This document shows, piece after piece, positions 1-9,251 of a DNA stretch of 64,000 nt (the first letter of the stretch is position 1; every line of letters begins with the position of its first letter). Position numbers and translations under genes: made by a program. A model generated the notes under the pieces. It worked only from the letters and a program-made list of their open reading frames with translations. It searched no databases and was not told where the DNA came from. This stretch comes from Thermus caldilimi (lineage in GTDB: Bacteria > Deinococcota > Deinococci > Deinococcales > Thermaceae), in contig NZ_CP038452.1 of NCBI RefSeq assembly GCF_004684245.1, forward strand, positions 854,796-918,795. Direction: 5' to 3'.

Positions 1-151
1 GGGCCAGGGCCGGCTCGGGGAGCTCCTCAAAACGGCACGCCTCGAGGGCCTCCAGCACCTTGGCCTTCAGGGCCAACCGCGCCGCCGCCTCCTTAAGGGA
101 AAGCCCCTTCTCCTCCCGGGCCCGCCTCAGCCTTTCCCCCAGTTCGCACAC
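1..151 (-). CDS. RodZ-like N-terminal HTH protein (partial)
   Basis: Only the first 50 codons are in the window; the gene runs off the left edge. GTG at 151 is the only usable start, because an in-frame TAG lies four codons upstream. The visible residues form a Cro/cI-type helix-turn-helix: LGERLRRAREEKGLSLKEAA, then a second helix ending ALEACRFEELPEPAL. This pattern is typical of the N-terminus of RodZ and related cytoskeleton-linked HTH membrane proteins. It starts 4 bases after psuG stops, so the two are probably co-transcribed. The transmembrane and C-terminal parts cannot be seen, so RodZ itself is an inference. Confidence 0.7.
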   Translation of the reverse strand, partial: MCELGERLRRAREEKGLSLKEAAARLALKAKVLEALEACRFEELPEPALA

Positions 152-155
152 AAGG

Positions 156-1001
156 CTATTCTAGCCCGGCCAAGGCCAGGGCCACCCGGGCCGCCAGGCG
201 GGCGTTTTCCAGGAGAAGCCTCTCGTTAACCCGGTCGGTCTCCCCTTGGGAAAGCTTGGAAAGGCGCCTTAAGAGGTAAGGCGTAAGGGCCTTGCCAAAA
301 ATCCCCTCCCTGGCCGCTTGGTGGTTGGCTTCCTCCACCCAAAGGGCCACCTCCTCGTAAGGCAGGCCCTGGGAAACGGGGTTCACCAGGAGGACCGCTC
401 CCAGGCCCAGCTCCCGGGCCTTGCGGAGGACGAGGGCGGCCTCGAGGGGGGTTTCCACCCGGGCGGGCACGGGAAAGGGGGAGGAGGGAGAAAAGAAGGC
501 GGGCAAGCGGTCCGTGCGGTAGCCCACCACGGAAACCCCCAGGGTTTCCAAGCGCTCCAGGGTAGCCCTCAGGTCCAGGATGGCCTTGGGCCCCGAGGAA
601 ACCACCAGGATGGGAGTGCGGGCCAGGGCCAGAAGATCGGCGCTCTCGTCAAAAGGCTCGGGATGCACCCCCCCGATCCCCCCGGTGGCGAAGACCGCTA
701 TCCCGTGGCGGTGGGCCAGGTGGACCGTGGCCGCCACCGTGGTTCCAGCGCTCCTCTTCTGGACCATAAGGGCAGGCAGGTTCCATAGGCTGGCCTTTTC
801 CACGCCCCCTTGAGCCAAGGCCTCCATCTCCTCTTGGGAAAGGCCGAGGCGCACCTCTCCCTGCACGAGGGCGAGGGTCTTGGGAGTGGCCCCCTCAGCC
901 CGCACCGCTTCCTCCAGGGCCTTAGCGGTGCGCAGGTTCAGGGGGTAGGGCAACCCGTGGGTGAGGAGAGCGGACTCCAGGGCCACCAACGCTTCCGCCA
1001 T
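156..1001 (-). CDS. psuG: Pseudouridine-5'-phosphate glycosidase
   Basis: 281 residues, slightly shorter than the usual 290-310. The family enzyme reversibly cleaves pseudouridine 5'-phosphate to uracil and ribose 5-phosphate, in nucleoside salvage. Family signatures visible are ALLTHGLPYP near residue 8, GTTVAATVHLAHRHGIAVFA and FATGGIGGVH in the middle, and VVSSGPKAILDL with its conserved lysine. I place the start at ATG 1001; upstream in-frame codons are low-complexity and not protein-like. No pseudouridine kinase (psuK) gene is next to it. It lies between a DUF4388 gene 19 bases upstream and the HTH gene downstream. Confidence 0.9.
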   Translation of the reverse strand: MAEALVALESALLTHGLPYPLNLRTAKALEEAVRAEGATPKTLALVQGEVRLGLSQEEMEALAQGGVEKASLWNLPALMVQKRSAGTTVAATVHLAHRHGIAVFATGGIGGVHPEPFDESADLLALARTPILVVSSGPKAILDLRATLERLETLGVSVVGYRTDRLPAFFSPSSPFPVPARVETPLEAALVLRKARELGLGAVLLVNPVSQGLPYEEVALWVEEANHQAAREGIFGKALTPYLLRRLSKLSQGETDRVNERLLLENARLAARVALALAGLE

Positions 1002-1020
1002 GGGGGAAGAATACCACGCC

Positions 1021-1782
1021 TCACACTTCCGGCCACACCAAGACCTCCTCCCCCACCTGGAGCCCGTGGAAAAGAAGCAGCTCCGGCGCAAGGCGGATCT
1101 CCACCCCAAGACCCTCCGCGCCCTCCACCGGAAGGAGTAGCTCCTTCTGGGCCTTCACCCTTACCCGCTGAAAGGGGCCGTAATGTCCCCGCCAAGCGGA
1201 AAGGAGCAAGGCCTCCACCTGCGCCCCCTGGCGCCCCAGGGCTATCCGAAGCCGAGCCGTGCGCGGCACCCGGGGAAACACCTCCACCAGGCGCAACCGG
1301 GCCAGGTGGCCCAGGCGCCTCAGAACCTCTCCCAAGGGCAGGGTGAGCCGGGAGGCCAGGTCCAAGGGGCTTTGGCCACTTCCCACGGCCAAAAGGAGGG
1401 AAAGCTCCACGGGGTCCAGGGTGCCTTGGACCGCCTGGGCCCGGGACCCAAGCCGAACCAGGTCAAAAAGACCCACCTCCACCCGCTCATCCAGAAGGCG
1501 GATGGCCTGCAAGAGGTAAACCTCTAGGGGCCCTTCCAAAGAGCCTAAGGGAGGGCGCACGGAAAGCAGAAAGCGAAAGCGCCCCTCCTTCAACGCCAGC
1601 ACCTCCAGCAAGGCCTCCCGCCCCACCTTCTCCCCAAACACCGCGTGGACAGGCCGGCCCTGCTCCAGGTACACCTCCCCCCTCCCGCCCTCCGCCTCCA
1701 CGGCGAAAACCCCCGTCTTTCCCCCCTGGGCCAGGAGCTGCAGCCAGTCAATGGGACCTAAGAGGCGGAAATCGCCTTCCAT
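1021..1782 (-). CDS. DUF4388 (PatA-N-like) domain protein
   Basis: 253 residues. The first roughly 110 residues have the DUF4388 pattern: FRLLGPIDWLQLLAQGGKTG, then a GEVYLEQGRPVHA strand pair and ALKEGRFRF. This fold occurs in Deinococcus-Thermus and Myxococcus proteins linked to two-component and gliding systems. The middle contains a segment like a degenerate winged helix (SPLDLASRLTLPLGEVLRRLGHLARLRL shape); the C-terminus is a beta-rich domain of unknown role. The start ATG 1782 lies 25 bases inside the upstream kinase gene, suggesting translational coupling. The biochemical function is unknown. Confidence 0.8.
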   Translation of the reverse strand: MEGDFRLLGPIDWLQLLAQGGKTGVFAVEAEGGRGEVYLEQGRPVHAVFGEKVGREALLEVLALKEGRFRFLLSVRPPLGSLEGPLEVYLLQAIRLLDERVEVGLFDLVRLGSRAQAVQGTLDPVELSLLLAVGSGQSPLDLASRLTLPLGEVLRRLGHLARLRLVEVFPRVPRTARLRIALGRQGAQVEALLLSAWRGHYGPFQRVRVKAQKELLLPVEGAEGLGVEIRLAPELLLFHGLQVGEEVLVWPEV

Positions 1783-2546
1783 AGGGAACCGAGGTAGCCC
1801 TTGCCGAAGAAGTGGACATGGGCCAGGAGGTAGTAAACCTGGTACCGGGGCAGGGCCTCCTCCACCTCCTCCGGAATGGGGTAAAGAGCCCGGTAAGCCT
1901 GCCAGAAAGCCTGGGGAAACCCTCCGAAGAGGCGCATCATGGCCAAATCCACCCCCCGTTCCCCCACGAAAAAGGAAGGGTCCAGCAGGGCCGGTCCCTC
2001 CGGGGTAAAGCGGACGTTGCCGTGCCAAAGATCCCCGTGCAGGGGTGCAGGGCCCTCGGCGGGTAGAGGCCTTTGAAAGAGAGCTTCCACCCTGGGTCCA
2101 AGGCCCTCGAGGCGGTCCCAGGTGGCCTGCAAAAGGGGCTCTATGCACCGCAAAAAGAAGAACTCCGTCCAGTCGCTCCCCTCTCCACCAGGCAAGGGAA
2201 AGGTGCCTAAAAACTCTGCCTCCGCCCAATACGAGGCCTCGCGCTGCCGGTGTAGCTCCACCAGCATGCGGGCCAAGCCTTCCCAATCAGCGGGTCCTTC
2301 CGGTAAATACTCCAGGACTAGCCCCTCCTCCGCCGCAAAGAACACCCGGGGCACCCGCACCCCCCGCTCGGCCAGGGCCCTAAGCCCCCGGGCTTCCGCG
2401 GGGAAGAGGCCTGGAGGAGGGTTGGGCGCCAGTTTCACCACGTAGGCCCCCAGGCGGTACACCCGGGAAATATCCCCGCCGTAAAGGGGCTGAGGCACAC
2501 CCTTGGCCTCAAGCCCCGCCCGTTCAAGGAGTTTCCCGGGGTCCAT
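1758..2546 (-). CDS. Fructosamine kinase (FN3K) family protein
   Basis: 262 residues. The bacterial family phosphorylates ribulosamine or fructosamine adducts on proteins, which destabilises the sugar adduct (deglycation). Visible motifs are the N-terminal nucleotide-binding pattern GGDISRVYRLG...VVKLAP, the hinge VLEYLPEG, the catalytic loop LHGDLWHGNV and the metal-binding LLDPSFFVGERGVDLAMM. Start ATG 2546 was chosen because homologues begin at about this point. It overlaps the upstream phosphatase by 23 bases and the downstream DUF4388 gene by 25. Pairing with a low-Mr tyrosine phosphatase is common in bacteria and plants and supports a protein-repair role. Confidence 0.87.
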   Translation of the reverse strand: MDPGKLLERAGLEAKGVPQPLYGGDISRVYRLGAYVVKLAPNPPPGLFPAEARGLRALAERGVRVPRVFFAAEEGLVLEYLPEGPADWEGLARMLVELHRQREASYWAEAEFLGTFPLPGGEGSDWTEFFFLRCIEPLLQATWDRLEGLGPRVEALFQRPLPAEGPAPLHGDLWHGNVRFTPEGPALLDPSFFVGERGVDLAMMRLFGGFPQAFWQAYRALYPIPEEVEEALPRYQVYYLLAHVHFFGKGYLGSLWKAISAS

Positions 2547-3006
2547 CCTCCCCCAAAAGCTGGTCCAGGAAAGCCCTGGCGGCAGCCTCCACCATCCAGT
2601 AAACCTCCTGGCAGTCCGCAAGGTCCCCATGGTACGGGTCCGGCACCTCTCCCCCGCTCAGGTAGTCCAGGAAAAGGCGCACCTTTCCCCTGGCCTCGGG
2701 GAAGCGCCTTTGCACCTCCGCCAGGTTCTCCCGGTCCATCACCAGGATGTGGTCGTAACGCCGGGCATCCTCTCGGGTCATTTGCCGGGCCACATGGGGG
2801 AAGTAGGCCCCCTCCCGCTCCAGCACCTTGCGGGCCCTGGGATCCATGGGCTCCCCGGTGTGCCAGGCCCCCGTGCCGGCGGAATCCACCTCAAACCGGG
2901 CCTCGAGGCCCCGCTCCCGGATGAGCTTGCGGAAAGCCCCTTCCGCCAGGGGACTTCGGCAGATATTCCCCAGGCAGACGAAGAGCACCCCTAAAGGGCG
3001 ATCCAT
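2524..3006 (-). CDS. Low-molecular-weight protein tyrosine phosphatase
   Basis: 160 residues, normal for the family. The P-loop CLGNICRS is at residues 11-18 and carries the nucleophilic cysteine and arginine. The general-acid aspartate is in VPDPYHG near residue 125. Start ATG 3006 gives the family-typical N-terminus MDRPLGVLFVC; an ATG three codons upstream (3015) is the alternative. It overlaps the fructosamine-kinase gene by 23 bases and starts 22 bases after the histidine kinase stop, so all belong to one minus-strand transcription unit. Substrates may be protein phosphotyrosine or small phosphate esters. Confidence 0.93.
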   Translation of the reverse strand: MDRPLGVLFVCLGNICRSPLAEGAFRKLIRERGLEARFEVDSAGTGAWHTGEPMDPRARKVLEREGAYFPHVARQMTREDARRYDHILVMDRENLAEVQRRFPEARGKVRLFLDYLSGGEVPDPYHGDLADCQEVYWMVEAAARAFLDQLLGEDGPRETP

Positions 3007-3028
3007 GCCTACCATGATAAGCGGGTCC

Positions 3029-4576
3029 TCAGTAAGGAACCTCCGCCACCACCTCCGTACCCTTTCCCGGCTCTGAACGCACCTGGAAACGCCCACCCCG
3101 GGCCTCTACCCGTTCCCGCATCTGGGTGAGGCCGAACCCGCCTAAACCCTGAGCCTCGGCGTTTTGGAACCCCTTCCCGTTGTCCCGGACCACGAGCCTG
3201 GCCCCTCGTTCCCCCAAGGGAAGGAGTTCCACCTCCACCCGGGTGGGCTTACCGTGCTTGGCAGCATTGGTGAGGGCCTCCTGCAAAACCCGGAAAAGAA
3301 CCAGCTCGCTGGCCTGGGAAAGCCCCACCCCCTCCGGCAGGGAAAGCTGCACCCGAAAGCCCGCCTGCTCGGCAAAGGCCTGGGCGTAGCGGCGCACCGA
3401 TTCCAGGAAGCCGTAGCGCTCCAGGTCAATGGGTCTTAGGGCAAAGATGCTCCGGCGCACCTCCCGGATCTGCGCCCTAAGGGTTTCCTTCACCTCGTTC
3501 AAGGCCTTTAAGGCGGTTTCCTGATCCTTGGAAAGGAGCCTTTCCGCCAAATCCAGCTTCAAGGCCATGAAGGCCAGGCTCTGGGCGATGCCGTCGTGGA
3601 TCTCCCGGGCAATGCGGGTGCGCTCCTCGTTGATGGCGAGCTCCTCCGCCCGGAGGTAGGCCTGGGCGTTGCGCACCGCCAAGGCCACCTGGGAGGCCAG
3701 GAAGGAGAGGAAAGGGATGCGCCGGGAAAGGCCCTTGCCCTTGAGAACCAGCACCCCCACCGTCTCCCGGGCCTTTAAGGGCAGGGCCAAGGTTTCCTCG
3801 TCCACGAACACCGGCCCCTCGAGGCTCCCCTTCCAAACCCCATCCGGCAGGAAAGGATGGGAGGGTAGAACCAGGTTCCGCACCACCCGGGGCACCAGGA
3901 ACCCTTCCTCGTCCAGCAGGAGAACCCCGCCCCCTTCCGCCTCCGCCCAGGCCTGGATCCGCTCCAGAAGCCCTTCCAGGAGGCGGTCCAGGTTGGCTTC
4001 GGCCTTGAGGGCCTGGTCCACCTCAAAGAGGGTCAGGCGGTCCCGGCTCCGGGCCACCACGGATTGCAAGGCCCCCGCCACCTCGTGGGCCAGCACCTCC
4101 AAAAACACCCTTTCCGGCTCCGGAGGGCAGGCCTCCAGGTGCCCCTTCAAACCCGGAAGCTCCACCCGCACCCCCCCGCATTCCTCCCCAGCATGCACCC
4201 CCTCGGCCTCGAGGGCCACGGGGTACCCCAAGGTCTCCCCCAAAGCCCGGGCGATGCGGGAGACCGCCTCCTCGAGGTTCTCGCTCTCCAAGGCCTCGCG
4301 GAACACCCGCCCTGCCGCCAAAAGGCGGCGGTTCGCCTCCTCCAAGGCCCTTTCCGCCCGCACCTTTTCCAAGGTCTCCTGGGCGATCCACTCCAGCACC
4401 GCATAGGTGACCAGAGGGCCCACCAGGCCGTAAAAGCCGAGCCGTAGCCAGAGGAGGCTATCCACGTGCCGGTAGGGCAGCAGGGCCAGCTCAAAGACCA
4501 CCACCACCGCGGCGATCAGCGGTGGCAACAACCCCTGGGCCAGGCGTACCAGTCGGTACAGGCTGTGGCTAGCCAT
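3029..4576 (-). CDS. Sensor histidine kinase, HisKA_3 (NarX/DesK-like) type
   Basis: 515 residues. Two N-terminal membrane segments (about 13-33 and 45-63) are followed by a coiled linker, GAF-like sensor regions (about 95-175 and 190-305), and a dimerisation/phospho-acceptor helix with ARE-IHDGIAQSL, His327 being the likely phosphorylation site. The C-terminal HATPase domain has ALTNAAKHGKP (N box), DNGKGF and GGFGLTQMRERV (G boxes). This class phosphorylates NarL/LuxR-type response regulators, but none lies next to it, so it is an orphan in this window. It overlaps the downstream end of the trmJ-like gene by 8 bases. Confidence 0.92.
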   Translation of the reverse strand: MASHSLYRLVRLAQGLLPPLIAAVVVVFELALLPYRHVDSLLWLRLGFYGLVGPLVTYAVLEWIAQETLEKVRAERALEEANRRLLAAGRVFREALESENLEEAVSRIARALGETLGYPVALEAEGVHAGEECGGVRVELPGLKGHLEACPPEPERVFLEVLAHEVAGALQSVVARSRDRLTLFEVDQALKAEANLDRLLEGLLERIQAWAEAEGGGVLLLDEEGFLVPRVVRNLVLPSHPFLPDGVWKGSLEGPVFVDEETLALPLKARETVGVLVLKGKGLSRRIPFLSFLASQVALAVRNAQAYLRAEELAINEERTRIAREIHDGIAQSLAFMALKLDLAERLLSKDQETALKALNEVKETLRAQIREVRRSIFALRPIDLERYGFLESVRRYAQAFAEQAGFRVQLSLPEGVGLSQASELVLFRVLQEALTNAAKHGKPTRVEVELLPLGERGARLVVRDNGKGFQNAEAQGLGGFGLTQMRERVEARGGRFQVRSEPGKGTEVVAEVPY

Positions 4577-5327
4577 CCTTTCCCTTCGTACCCTCCTTTT
4601 TCAGGGGGGAGGCTATCGCATACCGGCTTTGGTGCAGAAGCCCCCTGAGAAGCTGCACCTCCCCCGGGGAAAGCCGGGCCTTGTGGAAGATGCGGCGCAG
4701 GCGGCGCATGGCGTAGGGGTGGCGATGGGGGTCGGTGAACCCGATCTCCAGCACATACCGCCCCAAGTCGGCGAAGAATCCCTCCAGAGCCGCCACATCC
4801 GCCAGTTCCTCCTTGGATACCGTACTGCCCTGCTGCAACCAGGCCTGGTAAAGCTCGTAGGCGAAGACCACCACCGCCTGGGCCAGGTTCAAGGAAGGCT
4901 GCTCGGGAGCGGTGGGGATGGTGCCGATGAGGTGGGCCAGGTCCAGCTCCTCGTTGGTGAGGCCAAAGGTTTCCCGGCCAAAGACCAGGGCAACCTCTCC
5001 CCTTACGGAAAGCACGTGGGCCGGCACCTCGCGGGCCGTCACCACCGGGGCCGGGTACAGCTCCCGGGGTCTTCCCGTGGTGGCCACCACGAAGCTCACC
5101 CCCTCGAGGGCCTCCCCGAGGCCTCCCACCGCCACCGCCCGGTCCAGCACCTCCTCAGCATGCACCGCCAGCCAGTAGGCCTCCCGGGCCCATGGAGGTC
5201 CCACCCGGGGCGAGGGATTCACCAGGTAAAGCCGCGAAAGGCCAAAGTTCCGCATGGCCCGGGCCACCGCCCCCACGTTCATGGGCTCCTGGGGTTCCAC
5301 CAAGACGATGCGCGTGCGTTCCAGCAC
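4569..5327 (-). CDS. SPOUT RNA 2'-O-methyltransferase, TrmJ-like
   Basis: 252 residues. The SPOUT knot motifs are visible: IVLVEPQEPMNVGAVARAMR (motif 1), VALVFGRETFGLTNEEL (motif 2) and IPTAPEQPSLNLAQAVVV (motif 3). This fits the TrmJ/LasT group, which methylates the ribose at tRNA position 32. The C-terminal roughly 90 residues (HRHPYAMRRLRRIFHKARL) match the TrmJ-specific extension. The start is GTG 5327, because GGAGG lies a few bases upstream and homology begins there. An alternative is a methylase acting on rRNA. Confidence 0.85.
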   Translation of the reverse strand: MLERTRIVLVEPQEPMNVGAVARAMRNFGLSRLYLVNPSPRVGPPWAREAYWLAVHAEEVLDRAVAVGGLGEALEGVSFVVATTGRPRELYPAPVVTAREVPAHVLSVRGEVALVFGRETFGLTNEELDLAHLIGTIPTAPEQPSLNLAQAVVVFAYELYQAWLQQGSTVSKEELADVAALEGFFADLGRYVLEIGFTDPHRHPYAMRRLRRIFHKARLSPGEVQLLRGLLHQSRYAIASPLKKEGTKGKDG

Positions 5328-5346
5328 AGCCTCCTCCTCGAGGTCC

Positions 5347-7482
5347 TCACTGCCCGGGTGGGGGGGTAGGGGAAGCCTCCTCGTTAGAACCCGGGGGGTA
5401 GTCCGTAGGCCCCACCCCAACCGGAGGGGCTTCCTGAGGAAGCCCAATTCCATCCGAGGGTGGAGCCTGCAGAGGAAGCACGGGTACCTTCCCCTGGGGG
5501 AACCAGACCTTTACCCCTTCCTGGGAAGGCTGCCCCGAGAGGAGATCCATTCCCACCTGCACCAGGCCCGCAGGCGGGGGGAAGTCCCCGCCAGGGCGCC
5601 CCCTCAGGGCCCCCGCCACAAACTCCCGCCAGATGGGGGGGTTGACCACGGAGCTGGAAGGCTCCCTCCCTCCCATGCGCAAGGGCTTGTTGTCGTCCCG
5701 GCCCACCCAGACCACCGCGGAAAGCCCGCGGGTCACCCCGGCAAACCAAAGGTCCCGGGCATCGTTGGTGGTGCCGGTCTTTCCCCCACCACCCGCCCGG
5801 GGATGCGGGCCCCTTTGGCCAGGCCCTTCTCCCCCAGGTCGTAGACATAGCCCTTCAGGAGGTCCCACCCCTGGTAGGCCACCTGGGGATCAAAGAGCCG
5901 CCTCCGTTCCGGAAGAGCCTGGTAGAGCACCTGCCCCTGGGCATCCTCCACCCGCTTCACGTAGAGGGGAGTAACCCGGTAGCCCCCGTTGGCGAAGGCG
6001 GCATAGGCCGCCGCCAGGTCCACCGGGGTGATGGAGGCGCCCCCGATGGCGATGGCCAAGGTGGGATACTTTACCGCAAAACCCGCCTGGGAAAGCTTTC
6101 TCGCCACCTTCTCCACCCCTACGGCCTGAGCGGTGTAGATGGCGGGCAGGTTGAGGGAGAGGTCCAGGGCATAACGCACGGTGATCTCCCGGTTGAGGAA
6201 GGTTCCGGAAAAGTTTTTGGGCCGCCAAACCCCTCCCTTCTGGCTGGGATCGGGAAACTCCAGGGGGCGGTCGGGAACCAAGGTGGCCTGGGTCCAGCCC
6301 TCCTCCAAGGCGGTGGCGTAGACGAAGGGTTTGACCGCACTCCCGGGGTTGCGCAGGGCCCGGATGGCCCGGTTGTACTCATCCCCCTCCCGTCTAATCC
6401 CCCCACCAGGGCCAGCACCTCCCCCGTTTCCGGGTCCAGGCCCACGATGGCCAGCTCCGCCCCCTCCGGTAGCCTGGCTCCCTTGGCCGCAGCCTCCGCC
6501 GCCCGCTGCATGGCGGGGTCCAAGGTGGTGTACACCTTAAGCCCTCCCTCGCCGTAGACCTTTTCCTTCCCGAAGCGGGCCTCGAGGAAGCGGCGCACCT
6601 CGAGGACGAAATGGGGGGCCATCCGGTAGTCCAGCTGCCTGAGGATGCGGGCCTCGGGATCTATCAGCCTAGCCTCCTGGAGGTTCCCCTCCCCGTCGTA
6701 GCGCACCTCCCACCCCTTGGGGGCAAGGGGCTCCCGCCAGGCAGCCTCGGCCACCTCCGGACTCACCCAGCCCTCGGCCACCATCTGGTCCAGAAGCAGG
6801 CGCATCCGCTCCCGCACCCCCTTCAGGTCCTGGTACCGGGCGTTGGGAGCCGGGATCAGGGAGGCCAGGTAGAGGCCTTCCGCCAGGGTCAAGGCGGCAG
6901 GGTCCTTACCGAAATAGGCCTCCGCCGCCCCCTTGATGCCCACGGCATTGCCTCCCCAGGGCACCACATTCAGGTACATCTCCAGGATCTCCTCCTTGGT
7001 GTAGCGCCTCTCCAGCTCCAGGGCCAAGGCCCACTCCTTAAACTTGCGCTCCAGGGAACGGGCCTGGGCCAGCTCCTTGAGGAGGGTGTTTTTGATCACC
7101 TGGGTGGTGATGGTGCTCCCCCCTGAAGATCCCCCCGCAGAATGGCGTAGAGGGCCCCAACAAGGCGCACGAAATCCACCCCGTAATGCTGAAAGTACCG
7201 ACGGTCCTCCGAAAAAACCACCGCCGCCACCGCCGCCGGGGAAACCTCAGAAAGCCGCACCAGGCTCCGGTGGATGGCCCTTCCCTCCTCCACGCTGGCG
7301 ATCTGGGCCAAGGGGGTGCCGTCCCGGGCGTAGAGGGTGGAGGTGGCAGTGAGGCGCAGCCGATCAAACTGGGAGAGGTCGGGAAGCTGGCGGGTGTAGG
7401 CGTACGCCAGATACCCCAGGGCCAGCCCCGCGCCCGCAAGAAGTCCGGCCAGGGACAGGAGGAGGAAGCGGAGCACCCGCAC
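5347..7482 (-). pseudogene. Class A penicillin-binding protein (PBP1a-like), three frame breaks
   Basis: The gene encodes a glycosyltransferase-transpeptidase that polymerises and cross-links peptidoglycan at the outer face of the membrane. It reads from GTG 7482 as four pieces in changing frames. Piece 1 holds the membrane anchor and EDRRYFQHYGVDF; piece 2 the GGSTIT-TQ region and RKFKEWALALELERRYTKEE; piece 3 the transpeptidase SAVKPF (SxxK) and SLN; piece 4 KTGTTND and a Pro-rich tail. Breaks lie at G-runs at 7118-7123, 6399-6404 and 5783-5787, and one added G at each restores the family sequence. All catalytic motifs survive, so this is probably an intact gene with sequence errors. A TAAACT seven bases before the GTG suggests a leaderless promoter. 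Confidence 0.85.
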
Positions 7483-7502
7483 GGCCCTCAGTTTACATGG
7501 GC

Positions 7503-7862
7503 CTACCCCAAACCCAAAAAGCGAAAGAGCTTGTCCCGGGTGAGGGGTTTTTCTAGGGCCTTCACCCGCACCACCTCGGCGGTGGTCCGGTGCTTCTCAG
7601 AAGGCTCTATGAGCACCGCCAAGGGCACCTCCTTAAGCCGGCGCACATGCCGGATGCGCGCGGCCACGGCAAAGGGATCCACGTCCAGATCCTGGTCCAA
7701 AAGCACATACCTGGGCGTATGGTCCAACAGCCAAAAGAGGCCTTCCCGGGCTAGGTCAAAGTGGCGGACGGGGATGCCCCGCTCGGAAAGCACCAAGTCC
7801 ACATAAGCCCGCAGGGCATCGTTGCGGCTTAATAGGAGAAGCCCCGGATAATCCGTCGCCAC
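7503..7862 (-). CDS. Stand-alone receiver-like (CheY-fold) protein
   Basis: 119 residues with a response-regulator receiver pattern: hydrophobic strand GLLLLSRND, YVLLDQDLDVDPF with a phospho-acceptor-like Asp, VPLAVLIEPSE (Ser/Thr position) and VKALEKPLTRDKL (conserved Lys-Pro). The usual acidic pair after strand 1 is replaced by SRND, so Mg-dependent phosphorylation may be weak or absent. There is no output domain. The start is GTG 7862; TAAACT (7869-7874) lies six bases upstream, as for a leaderless mRNA. It could serve as a degenerate signalling or interaction module. Confidence 0.7.
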   Translation of the reverse strand: MATDYPGLLLLSRNDALRAYVDLVLSERGIPVRHFDLAREGLFWLLDHTPRYVLLDQDLDVDPFAVAARIRHVRRLKEVPLAVLIEPSEKHRTTAEVVRVKALEKPLTRDKLFRFLGLG

Positions 7863-7906
7863 GGGGCCAGTTTATCTAAGGGTTGCGAAAAGGATGTGAA
7901 AAAAAT

Positions 7907-7980
7907 TGGCTGGGGCGCGTGGACTCGAACCACGACCGGCGGATCCAAAGTCCGCTGTCCTGCCATTAGACGACGCCCCA
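7907..7980 (-). tRNA. tRNA-Gln (UUG)
   Basis: A 74-nt cloverleaf read on the minus strand. The acceptor TGGGGCG pairs with CGCCCCA; discriminator G is followed by encoded CCA. The anticodon stem GCGGA/TCCGC encloses CTTTGGA, giving anticodon TTG (Gln). The T-arm is CGTGG-TTCGAGT-CCACG. Seven T residues follow at once and may act as the terminator. Confidence 0.95.
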
Positions 7981-8019
7981 GCGCACAAGGTGCCTGCCCT
8001 AACGGGCAAAGCCACCCAG

Positions 8020-8048
8020 ATTGTAGGGCAAAGAGGACCTCCCGTCAA
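8020..8048 (-). promoter_or_regulatory. Promoter of tRNA-Gln
   Basis: TTGACG (8043-8048 on the complementary strand) and TACAAT (8020-8025) are separated by 17 bases. They point to the tRNA-Gln gene, whose 5' end lies 39 bases beyond the -10. Confidence 0.8.
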
Positions 8049-8090
8049 ATCCCCTTTGTTTGGGTTGGCCTCGGCCAAGCCCAGATGGGA

Positions 8091-9215
8091 TCATACGTTA
8101 AAGAGAACGTAGAGGACATCCCCATCCTGGACCTCGTACTCCTTGCCCTCGAGGCGCACCCAACCCCTTTCCTTGGCCCTAGCCCATCCCCCAGCCTCCA
8201 CCAGCCTTTCCCAGGGGATGACCTCAGCCCGGATGAACCCCTTCTCCATGTCGGAGTGGATCTCCCCCGCTGCCTCCGGGGCCTTGGTTCCCCGGCGCAC
8301 CGTCCAGGCCCGTACCTCCTTCTCCCCTGCGGTAAAGAAGGTGATAAGGCCAAGGGCCCTGTACCCCGCCTGGGCCAGGCGCTGGAGGCCGCTCTCCCTC
8401 AAGCCATAGGCGGCGAGAAGTTCCTGTGCCTCCTCTGGGGAAAGCTCGGCCAGCTCCGCCTCGAGCCGGGCGGAAACCACCACCACCTCTGCCCCCTCGG
8501 CCTTGGCCTTTTCCCGCACCACCCCCACGTGGGGGTTACCTTCCCCCTCCGGTAGGTCCTCCTCACCCACGTTGGCCACGTAGATCACCGGCTTGGCGGT
8601 GAGGAGGGGGGTTTCCTTAAGCAGGCGGCGAAGCTCGGCATCCTCTCCTTGCTCTCGGTTTAAGAGGAAGGTGCGGGCGGGCTTCCCCCCTTGCAAGTGG
8701 GCGTAAAGGGCCTCCGCCACCTCGAGGGTGGGAATCAGATCCCGGTTGGCCCTAGCTTCCTTCCTAAGCCGCTCAAGCCGCCTTTCCCAGGTGGCGAGAT
8801 CGGCCAGGAGGAGCTCGGTTTCCACCACCTCGGCATCTTCCAGGGGATCCACCCGGCCCATCACGTGCACCACATCGGGATCGGGAAAGCACCGGAGCAC
8901 GTGGGCGATGGCCGCCACCTCGCGGATGTGGGCCAGAAACTGGTTGCCAAGGCCTTCTCCCTTGTGGGCTCCCTTGACCAGGCCCGCGATGTCCACAAAC
9001 TCCACATGGGTGGGGACAACCGGAGGCCTCCGATCCCCCTTGGCAAAGACCTCCTGCAAGGCGTAAAGCCTTTCGTCCTCCAGGGATACCACGCCCACGT
9101 TCTTGTCGATGGTGGCGAAAGGGTAGTTGGCCGCCAAGGCCTGCGCCCGGGTTAGGGCGTTAAAGAGGGTGGACTTGCCCACATTGGGTAGACCGACGAT
9201 TCCCACAGCCAGCAT
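8091..9215 (-). CDS. ychF: Ribosome-binding ATPase YchF
   Basis: 374 residues, close to the family norm. The G1 loop GLPNVGKST is at residues 8-16, the DxxG motif is in [11 protein letters not shown], and the usual NKxD is replaced by NVGE, the change that gives YchF proteins ATP rather than GTP preference. The C-terminal TGS domain runs from about 285 and includes [15 protein letters not shown] and HSDMEKGFI. The start ATG 9215 is supported by GAGG upstream. It is transcribed alone, divergent from deoC. Confidence 0.96.
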   Translation of the reverse strand: MLAVGIVGLPNVGKSTLFNALTRAQALAANYPFATIDKNVGVVSLEDERLYALQEVFAKGDRRPPVVPTHVEFVDIAGLVKGAHKGEGLGNQFLAHIREVAAIAHVLRCFPDPDVVHVMGRVDPLEDAEVVETELLLADLATWERRLERLRKEARANRDLIPTLEVAEALYAHLQGGKPARTFLLNREQGEDAELRRLLKETPLLTAKPVIYVANVGEEDLPEGEGNPHVGVVREKAKAEGAEVVVVSARLEAELAELSPEEAQELLAAYGLRESGLQRLAQAGYRALGLITFFTAGEKEVRAWTVRRGTKAPEAAGEIHSDMEKGFIRAEVIPWERLVEAGGWARAKERGWVRLEGKEYEVQDGDVLYVLFNV

Positions 9216-9224
9216 CTCGACCTC

Positions 9225-9246
9225 AAAAAAAGCCCCAGCTAGGGGC
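9225..9246 (-). terminator. Terminator-like hairpin in the ychF leader
   Basis: On the minus strand GCCCC-TAGCT-GGGGC is followed by seven T residues, the layout of an intrinsic terminator, yet it lies just 10-30 bases before the ychF start codon. A TAGGAT -10 (9255-9260) sits upstream of it. It could attenuate ychF, or end readthrough from elsewhere. The stem is only five base pairs. Confidence 0.45.
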
Positions 9247-9251
9247 CTCTT

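Noticed and set aside
5347-7482. Programmed frameshifting in the penicillin-binding protein
   Set aside because: Three breaks in one gene plus identical breaks in deoC, tal and the M50 paralogue fit base-call errors better; no slippery-site or stimulatory structure was evident.
8053-8075. Terminator for ychF at TTGGCCGAGGCCAA
   Set aside because: The stem is short with a tight loop and there is no T-run after it; too weak to call.
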